Source: Fidelibacterota bacterium
GTDB taxonomy: Bacteria; Fidelibacterota; Marinisomatia; SCGC-AAA003-L08; D37C17
NCBI GenBank assembly: GCA_014381415.1
Contig: JACNLQ010000033.1
Location: 1-35,834 of the forward strand
Direction: 5' to 3'
Length of the DNA: 35,834 bases
A model generated the notes under the pieces. That model did no database searches and was not told where the DNA came from. It saw nothing but the letters and a program-made list of their open reading frames with translations. Position numbers and translations under genes: made by a program. This document shows positions 9,200-17,678 of this stretch, piece after piece (positions within the stretch are counted from its first letter, which is position 1; each line of letters opens with the position of its first letter).

Positions 9200-10522
9200 T
9201 TATTCTAAAACAGGACCTTTTAATAACCCATTTTGCTGATATTTAATTTTATATTTTTTATATAACGTCTTATGTCTATCAGTTAAATCAATTTCTCTTC
9301 CCTGAATAAATGCCCTTTCAACCTGGGTTCTAATATCTAAAATATCTCCATCGGCAATAAATAATGTGGCTTCCTTCCCAACCTCTAGGGATCCCACTTT
9401 TTCATCTACTCCCAATATCTCTGCAGTGGAAAGGGTAATGGACCGTAATGCTTCTTCCCATGGAAGTCCGTATGAAGCGGCTTTGGCAGCATGATAGGGT
9501 AAATTTCGAATATGAGGCGTCTGAAAAGGTGACTCACTATTGGAAATACAGAATTTTACTCCTGCTTCAAATAATTGAAATGGGGTTGTAAATGCCTGAT
9601 CATAATTTTCAAACCTCCGCATGGGTGTTGAATGGGTCTGTGTATAAATGACTGGAATATCTCTATCTTTTAATAGCGTGGTTGTGCGCCATGAATCTTT
9701 ACCTCCCACCAGAACCATTTCCAGATTTTGGCGGTCAGCCCAGTACACAGCCGCTTCAATTTGCCTAACTTCATTGGCATGAATGAATACTGGAATATCC
9801 CCCGTCAAAACAGACAGCATTCCCTCTAATCGTAAATCATGTTTAAAGGATGAACTCCTGGATTCTTTCAGCTTCAAATATGCCCGGGATTCCTGAATCA
9901 GATCATCAATTTTCTGGATAGATTTTAGGCGTGACTCTTTGTCAGATTTATCCTTCTTTTCTGCTTTATCCGATTTTGCTACATTCATGGATGGCCAAAA
10001 TAAATGCAGCCCCACCGGATGTTGTAGTGTGGCATCTTCCCAAGTCCAGCCATCTAACATCATGAGCGACGACATACCTGACATCCGCCCGGACCGAGGC
10101 ACAGATAATGCTAATAATATTCCATTGGATCGAGAAATGGGTATGATTTCTGAATCGGGGTTATAACTTACATTTGCTCGAACGTTGGGATTTATACTCC
10201 CCACTTCTGCATAATCACGAGTAGCCCGCACTGCCCCAATTTCCTGTAATCCTAATGTGGAACCGGCAGAAATAAGTCCTGGGAAAATATGTTTACCAGA
10301 GATATCAATTTTTTCAATTTTGTACATTGCAGAAAGGTTGTGACCTACTGAAATAATCTTTCCGCCATCAAATAATATTTCTGCATTTTCTAAGACCCCA
10401 TGGGATACGGTATGAATGGTAGCTCCTGTAAAAATAATGGGGTGATCTTGAGGAGGTCCCGGGATTTGGTCCGAGGCAAATAATAAACTAAAAAGTAGGG
10501 TTATGGAGTAAATCAATTTCAT
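9200..10522 (-). CDS. Secreted amidohydrolase-family protein lacking HxH
   Basis: From the ATG at 10522 the product is 440 residues, with the signal peptide MKLIYSITLLFSLLFAS. A longer frame to 10576 exists, but the ATG at 10522 overlaps the previous stop as ATGA and has GGAGG five bases upstream, so it is preferred. The fold signature of imidazolonepropionase-like amidohydrolases is present: GKHIFPGLIS near the N-terminus, VFIHANE in the middle, and GSLEVGKEATLFIADGD at the C-terminus. The usual metal-binding HxH after PGLID is replaced by SAGST, and the usual late Asp motif reads SNSES. It may therefore be a non-catalytic partner of the larger amidohydrolase encoded just upstream, or use a different site. 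A Lys/Glu-rich insertion lies in the middle (KSDKAEKKDKSDKES). Substrate unknown. Confidence 0.82.
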   Translation of the reverse strand: MKLIYSITLLFSLLFASDQIPGPPQDHPIIFTGATIHTVSHGVLENAEILFDGGKIISVGHNLSAMYKIEKIDISGKHIFPGLISAGSTLGLQEIGAVRATRDYAEVGSINPNVRANVSYNPDSEIIPISRSNGILLALSVPRSGRMSGMSSLMMLDGWTWEDATLQHPVGLHLFWPSMNVAKSDKAEKKDKSDKESRLKSIQKIDDLIQESRAYLKLKESRSSSFKHDLRLEGMLSVLTGDIPVFIHANEVRQIEAAVYWADRQNLEMVLVGGKDSWRTTTLLKDRDIPVIYTQTHSTPMRRFENYDQAFTTPFQLFEAGVKFCISNSESPFQTPHIRNLPYHAAKAASYGLPWEEALRSITLSTAEILGVDEKVGSLEVGKEATLFIADGDILDIRTQVERAFIQGREIDLTDRHKTLYKKYKIKYQQNGLLKGPVLE

Positions 10523-13482
10523 AATTCCTCCAGGCAATTGTGATGATCTACAGATTTCTTTTCTGAATGATTCCATTTTTTTCCCTTAGAATCACTTTTC
10601 TTTGATAAAATTTTACCCACCAATTTATCCCGTAATTCTGTATCTCTTGCTTTTAGTTCTGCATCCTTTTCCAGTGAAAAATATTGGACTCCATCTATCC
10701 ATGTTTGCTCACACTTTGCTCTTGTAGATAGCGGATGATCGCTCCAAATTACAAAATCTGCATCTTTCCCCACTTCCAGAGAGCCCACCCATTTATCAAT
10801 ATTTAACTGAATCGCCGGATTAATTGTCACCAGTTTCAATGCTTCTTCTTCAGATAGATTACCATATTTCATCCCTTTAGCTGCTTCTGTATTCATCCGC
10901 CGCGCTAATTCCCGAGAATCTGAATTAAAAGAAACCGTCACACCAACATCCGTCATAAGCGCACCATTGTAAGGGATGGCATCTATGACCTCATATTTAT
11001 ATGCCCACCAATCGGAAAAGGTGGAAGCATTTGCACCATGTTCTTTCAAGCGGTCAGCAACCTTATAACCTTCCAATACATGCTGAAAAGTGCCTACGGT
11101 GAATCCAAAATCTTCAGCAACCCGGGTGAGCATAAGAATTTCATCCTGCCGATAAGAATGACAATGAATTTGTCTTTTCCCTTCCAGAATTTCAACCAAT
11201 GCATCCAATTCTAAATCTTGTCGGGGGGGTATTTTCTTTTTCCATTTTTTATTATTTTTTCTAAAATCAATCCATTCATTTTGATATTCAACAGCCGAAG
11301 CAAAAGCGTCTCGGAGAATCTGCTCTACTCCCATACGGGTCTGTGGATATCGGGTGGTATTCTCATCTCCCCAATTGGACTGTTTTACATTCTCACCTAA
11401 GGCTAATTTGATTCCAGGCATTGCATTTTCATATAGCAAATATTCAGGAGTGGCACCCCATCGCATTTTGATTACCGCATTTTGTCCACCAATGGTATTT
11501 GCCGAACCATGGAGGATATTTGCCATAGTAAGTCCCCCAGCGAGTTGCCTGTAAATGGTTATATCATCACTATTCATTACATCCTGAATTCGAACTTCTG
11601 CTGTAATAGATTGAGTTCCTTCATTGATGGAAAAAGCCGCTGAATGTGAGTGACAGTCAATAAGTCCGGGAGTGATATGTTTTCCCGTTCCATCAATTTT
11701 GGTGACCCCTTTTGAATTGAGACTATAGCCTATTTTTTTTACTTTTCCACCTTCAAATAAAATATCAACCCCTTCTAATTTTCCCTGTTTTCCACAGGTC
11801 CATACGGTGGTATTCTGAATAAGAATTGATTTGGCATCCTGTAGAACATCATTTTCCAATCCATAGGTTCCTTCAGGATAATAAACAGATAATTCTGAAC
11901 TATTTTCTTTATCTTCCTCCTTCTTTTCTTCTTTTTCCAATCCGCCTATTTTCAATGCACTCCAACTGAGTTGTAAGTCGTGAGCTGTACCTTCCATTCT
12001 ATTTTCTAAAATGTGACCAGTGAATCGGCTGGGTCCAGCAGTAGAATCTAATGTCACCTGCCAGCTGATAAATCGCCCTCCAATTTTTAATTTGGATAGT
12101 TTAAAATTGGTGGTATCTTGAATAACTGATCCACTGTAACTATTGTTTTTTTTCTTCAGCTCTAATTGATACCACTTTTTGCCCATAGTGAGTTTCCACT
12201 CTCCGGCAATATCTGTGTCATATTTTGGTAAAACAGGATATTCCTCACCTCCAATCCAGGTAGAAACAATCTTAGATTTATTCTGGAAATAATTCCCATC
12301 TACGATGGTGAGATTAGCGAGAAACCCTTGCTCAATTTTGCCTAATTGATTTCCCTTCCCCATTTTCTCAGCAGGAATCGTTGTAAGAGCTGCTAATGCA
12401 TCAGTTTCTGAAAGACCCCGCTCTATAGAACGGATCAGATTTTTCCGGAATTCATTGCCCTTTAATCCATGAGATGTAAATGCAAAAGAAACACCATGGT
12501 CGATTAAAATAGCAGGATTATCTGCTGCTAAATCCCAGTGTTTCAGCTCAGAAGTACTATAGCTCAGCGCTTGGTAGGGGTGAGATAGATCGGGAGTTAC
12601 AGGAAAATCTAGGGGTAAAATAATAAAGGGATTCACCTTTGCAATTTCTGAAATCCGTCTATATTCATAGCCGCTTCCCCTGATCCAACTATTTAACTGA
12701 AATTCATCACTAATATTGAAAGACCGTAATACGGAAAGTTCCTGGTTGGTTTCAAAAATGAAGGGTTTATTTTCCTGACGCCAATTACTGAAAACATCTA
12801 AATCTCTATTTCCCTTAAGGGGTTCATTGAACTTAGGAAATTGTTTTGTAATAGCATTGGCTTCTCCGTACCATGTCGCATCCATTAAAGTTTGTCTCAA
12901 TAAGGCCACCACACCAAGAAGGGAATTCGGATATTTGTCACTACCCCAGCCATCTACCTCGTAGGCAATATCCTGAGCCACCGCCGAAATTAGCACCGTA
13001 CCTTCATTATTCAGTTGAACTAGGGCGGTCTGTCCTTGAAATATCCCTGAATCGGGTACGATGTGGGCAGCAGTAAATCCCATTTTATGGAGAGATTCCA
13101 GTTTTTTCTTAACGGGCTGATACTGACTGTATAATTCCCGGCGGGCATTCACTTTGTGGTTCCAATGTGCATCGTGGGGAATTGTATTTTCTGGCTGAGT
13201 TGAAATTTCCACCCAGCTGTCAATGAATCCGGAATAAATGGTTTTGCCGGTTAAATCCAATACTGTGGCATCATTGGGAATTCGGATATCTCTACCCACA
13301 TTTTCAATAAACCCATCACGAATTACAATAGTGGCATTCCCCAAATAGGTACCTGGTTCAATGTAAACCTTGGCATGGGTCAGCGCCCAAACTCTTGGTG
13401 GATTTTCTCTTAATCCATCCACCGGTTCAATTTGATTGAATATTAAGCTCAACAAACAAAAATATAAAAATAATATTCTCAT
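10519..13482 (-). CDS. Secreted two-unit amidohydrolase-family protein
   Basis: This 987-residue exported protein (signal about 1-18) contains two amidohydrolase-like halves. The N-terminal half (about 30-415) ends in the typical GKIEQGFLANLTIVDG, but its metal site is lost: the expected IDxHxH reads IDSWVE. A small beta domain (about 425-510) and a charged linker (KEEKKEEDKE) follow. The C-terminal half (about 545-935) keeps the metal-binding set: HSH at 611-613, His773 in QIHCHSY, His801 in FQHVLEG and Asp855 in FNSDS, then GSLEVGKDADFVIW. Family members hydrolyse cyclic amides or peptides (imidazolonepropionase and related proteins); the substrate is not predictable here. The gene overlaps the next amidohydrolase by ATGA at its end and the preceding small gene by ATGA at its start, so the set is translationally coupled. 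Confidence 0.88.
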   Translation of the reverse strand: MRILFLYFCLLSLIFNQIEPVDGLRENPPRVWALTHAKVYIEPGTYLGNATIVIRDGFIENVGRDIRIPNDATVLDLTGKTIYSGFIDSWVEISTQPENTIPHDAHWNHKVNARRELYSQYQPVKKKLESLHKMGFTAAHIVPDSGIFQGQTALVQLNNEGTVLISAVAQDIAYEVDGWGSDKYPNSLLGVVALLRQTLMDATWYGEANAITKQFPKFNEPLKGNRDLDVFSNWRQENKPFIFETNQELSVLRSFNISDEFQLNSWIRGSGYEYRRISEIAKVNPFIILPLDFPVTPDLSHPYQALSYSTSELKHWDLAADNPAILIDHGVSFAFTSHGLKGNEFRKNLIRSIERGLSETDALAALTTIPAEKMGKGNQLGKIEQGFLANLTIVDGNYFQNKSKIVSTWIGGEEYPVLPKYDTDIAGEWKLTMGKKWYQLELKKKNNSYSGSVIQDTTNFKLSKLKIGGRFISWQVTLDSTAGPSRFTGHILENRMEGTAHDLQLSWSALKIGGLEKEEKKEEDKENSSELSVYYPEGTYGLENDVLQDAKSILIQNTTVWTCGKQGKLEGVDILFEGGKVKKIGYSLNSKGVTKIDGTGKHITPGLIDCHSHSAAFSINEGTQSITAEVRIQDVMNSDDITIYRQLAGGLTMANILHGSANTIGGQNAVIKMRWGATPEYLLYENAMPGIKLALGENVKQSNWGDENTTRYPQTRMGVEQILRDAFASAVEYQNEWIDFRKNNKKWKKKIPPRQDLELDALVEILEGKRQIHCHSYRQDEILMLTRVAEDFGFTVGTFQHVLEGYKVADRLKEHGANASTFSDWWAYKYEVIDAIPYNGALMTDVGVTVSFNSDSRELARRMNTEAAKGMKYGNLSEEEALKLVTINPAIQLNIDKWVGSLEVGKDADFVIWSDHPLSTRAKCEQTWIDGVQYFSLEKDAELKARDTELRDKLVGKILSKKSDSKGKKWNHSEKKSVDHHNCLEEL

Positions 13483-13814
13483 TTATTTTTCCTCGCTACA
13501 AAATTAAAATGATTAAAATATTTTTCCCATTGCAGGTCAGTTGAATTAAGATCGTTGTTCCCAAAAAAGGTATCCTTTAATGCTTCCCTCATTCGGGTAA
13601 GTTCTCTATAATGAGATTTTATTCTTACACATCCAATCGTTAAAAAAATGAGCTCAAGTGCTCGATTTAAGGCATTATTTGAAAATTCAACATTTTCTTT
13701 TTTTTTCCGCCAATGGATTGCCCTGCTTACTTCACTGCCTATATTTGCCATTTGTTCAGAAAGTGTCATCTGCTTCCAGCGATCTAACGAAGGTGCATTT
13801 GAACCATATGCCAT
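13479..13814 (-). CDS. Small helical conserved hypothetical protein
   Basis: This 111-residue, mostly alpha-helical, basic protein has no signal peptide or membrane segment. It opens MAYGSNAPSLDRWKQMTL and continues with SEQMANIGSEVSRA; similar short proteins are, to my recollection, widespread in bacteria as hypotheticals. Its stop overlaps the amidohydrolase start as ATGA, and its own ATG shares the A of the preceding stop (TAATG), so it is read as part of the coupled set. No strong ribosome site precedes it, consistent with coupling. A helical-bundle RNA- or protein-binding role is possible, but nothing in the sequence fixes it. It does not clearly match the 23S rRNA-intervening-sequence four-helix family. 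Confidence 0.75.
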   Translation of the reverse strand: MAYGSNAPSLDRWKQMTLSEQMANIGSEVSRAIHWRKKKENVEFSNNALNRALELIFLTIGCVRIKSHYRELTRMREALKDTFFGNNDLNSTDLQWEKYFNHFNFVARKNK

Positions 13815-13963
13815 TAATTATTTCGCTTTATCCATTTATTGGAAATATTAACAATGTTTTTTTGAATGGAAACATCATCAACCGCTTTCAACATATCCCC
13901 AAAGCCCTGAACTGCAATTGATTTCAAATCTTCAATTGTAATTTGTTTAGATAGAATTTGCAT
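13814..13963 (-). CDS. 49-aa mini-protein resembling a truncated DUF5674 N-terminus
   Basis: A short minus-strand frame starts ATG at 13963 (MQILSKQITIEDLKSIAVQ) and ends at a TAA whose last base is the A of the next gene's ATG. The segment FGDMLKAVDDV resembles the start of DUF5674 proteins, which usually run to about 100 residues or more. Here the similarity stops near residue 31 and the tail (SIQKNIVNISNKWIKRNN) is unrelated, suggesting truncation or decay. There is no convincing ribosome site. Translational coupling to the next small gene argues it is still read. The family match is from memory. Confidence 0.5.
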   Translation of the reverse strand: MQILSKQITIEDLKSIAVQGFGDMLKAVDDVSIQKNIVNISNKWIKRNN

Positions 13964-14045
13964 TTTTTTAATTAAATTTGATGAATAATAAGAGGGAGCA
14001 ATATAAATATATTAACTAAAATGTTTCTAATGGAAAAAAGTTATA

Positions 14046-15995
14046 TTAAAATACTGCATCTAATTCTTGAACTTCTACCCATACCCCATCTTCTTTCATG
14101 AGATCAATGAGGACATCTACAGCGTTTTCCATAGGGAGGTTTGACTGCACTACATTCTGCCCCCTGTATAAACTGATTTTCCCCACACCTGTACCTACAT
14201 ACCCATAATCTGCATCCGCCATTTCACCAGGACCATTTACAATACAGCCCATGATGCCAATTTTAACTCCCTTCAAATGACTGGTTCTTTCCCGGACCAA
14301 TGCTGTGGTTTCCTGCAGATCAAAGAGTGTCCGACCGCAAGATGGACAGGAAATATACTCTGTTTTACTTATACGGGTTCGGGATGCCTGTAGAATTCCA
14401 AATGCAGTTTGGTTTACCTCTTTTAGCGTACCGCATTTTTCTGCAGCAATAAATACACCATCACCTAAACCCTCAATGAGCAAAGCACCCATGTCAGTTG
14501 CTGAATAAAGCCGCATGTTTGTAACCGAAAGGTCACAATAATATCTCCCAATGATGACAGGAGTTGAACAGCTTTTAGCAAGGAGTTCTCTAAATATCTC
14601 CCGCTGCTCTGACATACCATGTTCATTATAGGTATCAATCAGCAAAACCGCAGTTTGGTCACATTTTAATTTTTTTATTAAGTCTTCAGATAAATCTGAT
14701 AAAGTGAGGTAAATAAAATTCAAGTGGCTATGAAATGAGTCATTTTCTAAATATTCACTAACATTTATTTGAGGATAATGCTGTGGAAGTTTTTCATCCT
14801 TCCAAACAGAGTAAACTTGAACCACTCCCAAAGTCCCAGGGAGATCAAAGTTTATTTTCATCTTATTAATGAAAATATAATCACAGGCAAAATCGCCAAT
14901 TCCCCATTTATCTTCAACTTCGAAATATTTATAACCTAATTGAGATAGAGTGCTTGGATTTACTTCCGGTTCCAAGGCTAAATCCACCAACACCCGAGGT
15001 ACATTGTCGCCACCAATATTGAGTACGGAATTGGTCTTATGGGGTTGATATTCAAAGTGACTCAATTCAAAATCAGAATTGACAGCAATTTTTTCATGAC
15101 CGTTCCGATGGGTATAGCGATCCACCAAAGCTTTAGCTACCGGAATTTCATACTCTGGTTCCTCCGTAAGGGAAACACGGACGGTATCTCCTAATCCATC
15201 TTCTAAAAGCGTACCAATTCCCACCGCTGATTTAATTCTGCCGTCCTCTCCGTCACCAGCTTCAGTTACACCCAGATGAAGAGGATAATTCAAGCCTTCT
15301 GCACTCATCTTATTTACCAACAAACGATAAGCCTGAACCATGACCCTCGTATTACTGGATTTCATAGACAATATAATTTCATGGTAATTATAACTTTGGC
15401 AAATTCGTAAAAATTCCATAGCAGATTCCACCATGCCTAAAGGTGTATCTCCATAACGGCTCAGAATTCGGTCCGACAACGAACCATGGTTAGAGCCGAT
15501 TCGTAAGGCACAACCCTCTTCTTTGCACACCTTGACCAATGGTGAAAATCGATCATGGATGCGTTCTAATTCCTCATCATAAGATTGATCCGTATATTCA
15601 ATATCCTGAAATTTTTTACGATCTGCAAAATTGCCAGGGTTAATGCGGACTTTTTCTACAATTCTGGCCGCTTCCAATGCCGCATTGGGTGTGAAATGGA
15701 TATCTGCAATGAGGGGAGTGTTATATCCTTGTTTCCTAAGTTCTTTTTTTATTTCCGCTAGATTCCTAGCTTCTCTAATACTTGGAGCAGTGATCCGTAC
15801 ATACTCACACCCAGCCTCAATCATACGGATGGACTGTTCAACGGTAGCCTGGGTATCCATGGAATCGGTAGTGGTCATTGACTGCACACGAATAGGATAC
15901 TCACCACCTAATGGAATATCACCAATATGCACCACGCGGGTTTTAAGCCTTTGATACTGAGTTAAAGATTCACAATATTTAATAGATTCACTCAT
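14046..15995 (-). CDS. ispG: 4-hydroxy-3-methylbut-2-enyl diphosphate synthase (IspG/GcpE), long form
   Basis: This enzyme of the MEP isoprenoid pathway reductively converts methylerythritol cyclodiphosphate to HMBPP using a [4Fe-4S] cluster. The 649-residue protein has an N-terminal TIM barrel (about 15-290, with PIRVQSMTTTDS and VRINPGN), an insertion of roughly 250 residues, and a C-terminal cluster domain. The cluster ligands are visible: Cys550 and Cys553 in SCPSCG and Cys584 in GCIVNGPGE, with the catalytic-loop Glu591. Typical proteobacterial IspG is about 370 residues; the long form is known from Bacteroidetes/Chlorobi, Chlamydiae and plants, and supports an FCB origin. Its product path leads to the polyprenyl synthase at 31654-32634, although the genes are not linked. 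The start is ATG with an AAAGA-like ribosome site. Confidence 0.97.
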   Translation of the reverse strand: MSESIKYCESLTQYQRLKTRVVHIGDIPLGGEYPIRVQSMTTTDSMDTQATVEQSIRMIEAGCEYVRITAPSIREARNLAEIKKELRKQGYNTPLIADIHFTPNAALEAARIVEKVRINPGNFADRKKFQDIEYTDQSYDEELERIHDRFSPLVKVCKEEGCALRIGSNHGSLSDRILSRYGDTPLGMVESAMEFLRICQSYNYHEIILSMKSSNTRVMVQAYRLLVNKMSAEGLNYPLHLGVTEAGDGEDGRIKSAVGIGTLLEDGLGDTVRVSLTEEPEYEIPVAKALVDRYTHRNGHEKIAVNSDFELSHFEYQPHKTNSVLNIGGDNVPRVLVDLALEPEVNPSTLSQLGYKYFEVEDKWGIGDFACDYIFINKMKINFDLPGTLGVVQVYSVWKDEKLPQHYPQINVSEYLENDSFHSHLNFIYLTLSDLSEDLIKKLKCDQTAVLLIDTYNEHGMSEQREIFRELLAKSCSTPVIIGRYYCDLSVTNMRLYSATDMGALLIEGLGDGVFIAAEKCGTLKEVNQTAFGILQASRTRISKTEYISCPSCGRTLFDLQETTALVRERTSHLKGVKIGIMGCIVNGPGEMADADYGYVGTGVGKISLYRGQNVVQSNLPMENAVDVLIDLMKEDGVWVEVQELDAVF

Positions 15996-16094
15996 ATCTT
16001 TAATAAATGGAATGGTTTAATTTAGGAGTGTATTTATGCGGTAAAGGAATATTATTAAATTTAGTTTTCAATTTTTCCCTATGCTTTTAATAAC

Positions 16095-17504
16095 CTACAC
16101 CTTATGGATCTTAAGCATATTAGTACTGCCAGTTACTCCAACAGGTACGCCTGCAGTTATAATAAAGGAATCTCCCTTTTTAATAAAATTTCTCTCCTTT
16201 AACAATTCACTGGAATCAATTATCATTTTATCTGTTGACTTAACAGGATTTACCAATAATGGTGTAACACCCCAAATCAAAGCCAATTGACGACAAACAT
16301 TAGAATATGGGCTAAGTGCAAAAATCTGGGCTCTAGGTCGATGCTGAGCCATTTTCATTGCAGTAACTCCGCTTTCAGTCATAATCACAATTGTATTTAT
16401 AAAAAGATCATTGGATATGGTCATTGCAGCATGACAAATAGACCCTCTACCATCTACATAATGTGTCGATTCATTGAAAATATATCGATTAAAGTTTTGC
16501 CTGTCTAAATCTTTTTCAACGGATTGAGCAATGTCTCCCATAATTTGCACTGATTCCACAGGATATTCTCCTACTGCAGTTTCCCCTGAAAGCATAACGG
16601 CATCAGCGCCATCATAAATGGCATTGGCAATGTCATTTACCTCAGCACGTGTAGGAGTTGGATTATGTATCATTGTGTCCAGCATTTGAGTGGCAATTAT
16701 TACCGGTTTTCTATTTTGAAGGCATTCATTAACAATTTTCTTTTGCAGGATGGGTAGCTCCTTCAGAGGCATCTCCACGCCTAAATCCCCTCTTGCGACT
16801 AATATACCGTCAAAAGCATTTATAATCTCATTCAGGTTTTCAATCGCTTCAGGTTTTTCAATCTTGGCAATTATCGGAATTTTGACATTTCTTTTTTCCA
16901 GTTCATTTCTTAAGAGATTTAAATCATCTGCCGAACGAACAAATGACATGGCAATCCAATCCGCTTTTAAATCTATGGCTAGCTGAATATCTATAAAGTC
17001 TTTTTCAGTCACAGATGGCAAGTTTAATTTCACTCCCGGAAAATTAATCCCTTTTCCAGAAGCTATTTCTCCAGAATTTTTTGCCCTAATCTGCAAATAA
17101 CTTTTATGTACTTCGATTATATCAAAAGATATGCTACCATCATCTATTTTAATTTCTCCGCCCTGAGCATGGTCAGTAAAACTCAATTCCATATTTATAG
17201 GGATATCAAAGGATTCACCTCCCAGGCTATATTCCACACCTTCTTTAATTTGAATTACCTTAGCTCCAGTAATTTTTCCTACTCGAATTTTTGGACCGCC
17301 TAAATCAAATAGTATGGCAATTGATTTTTCAAATTTCAGCCCCTGTTCTCTTATCAATTGAACTGTTTTTTTTAATTGAGAAGGCGATGCATGATGGGAT
17401 AAATTTATACGAGCTACATCTAAACCAGCATGAATGAGTTTTTCAATTTTCTCCATTGAATTTGAAGCAGGGCCAATGGTAGCAATAATTTTAGTTTTTC
17501 TCAT
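16095..17504 (-). CDS. pyk: Pyruvate kinase
   Basis: This 469-residue cytoplasmic enzyme of lower glycolysis transfers phosphate from phosphoenolpyruvate to ADP. The N-terminus MRKTKIIATIGPAS and the RINLSHH motif start the barrel. The catalytic region reads IIAKIEKPEAI, then VARGDLGVEMP, and the ADP-site signature is TQMLDTMIHNPTPTRAEVNDIANAI. The C-terminal allosteric-type domain follows from about residue 345. Length is normal. It is a separate unit: 99 bp precede ispG downstream, and 174 bp with a terminator lie on the upstream side. Confidence 0.97.
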   Translation of the reverse strand: MRKTKIIATIGPASNSMEKIEKLIHAGLDVARINLSHHASPSQLKKTVQLIREQGLKFEKSIAILFDLGGPKIRVGKITGAKVIQIKEGVEYSLGGESFDIPINMELSFTDHAQGGEIKIDDGSISFDIIEVHKSYLQIRAKNSGEIASGKGINFPGVKLNLPSVTEKDFIDIQLAIDLKADWIAMSFVRSADDLNLLRNELEKRNVKIPIIAKIEKPEAIENLNEIINAFDGILVARGDLGVEMPLKELPILQKKIVNECLQNRKPVIIATQMLDTMIHNPTPTRAEVNDIANAIYDGADAVMLSGETAVGEYPVESVQIMGDIAQSVEKDLDRQNFNRYIFNESTHYVDGRGSICHAAMTISNDLFINTIVIMTESGVTAMKMAQHRPRAQIFALSPYSNVCRQLALIWGVTPLLVNPVKSTDKMIIDSSELLKERNFIKKGDSFIITAGVPVGVTGSTNMLKIHKV

Positions 17505-17620
17505 AGTCGATGATAGTCTAATATTTTTCCTGATTAATTTCTACAATCCCCTCATCAAAAAAGAATGCTTTTAAAATTGCAGGGGGATTAAATTACATTT
17601 TATATGAAATACCCCATTAT

Positions 17621-17657
17621 AAAAAACCCCGCATATAAAATCTTATATACGGGGTTT
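17621..17657 (-). terminator. Intrinsic terminator of the giant repeat-protein gene
   Basis: The minus-strand transcript reads AAACCCCGTATATAA, a three-base loop, then TTATATGCGGGGTTT followed by more T, about 22 bp past the stop at 17679. It is a near-perfect 15-bp stem with one G-U pair, and the cleanest terminator in the window. Confidence 0.9.
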
Positions 17658-17678
17658 CTAATTATTCTTTTTATTATT

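Noticed and set aside
10523-10576. 18-residue N-terminal extension of the 440-aa amidohydrolase
   Set aside because: The internal ATG at 10522 has GGAGG at good spacing, begins a clean signal peptide and overlaps the upstream stop as ATGA.
13479-13814. Assignment as a 23S rRNA-intervening-sequence (S23) four-helix protein
   Set aside because: The size and helical nature fit, but the typical S23 motifs are not seen; left as hypothetical.
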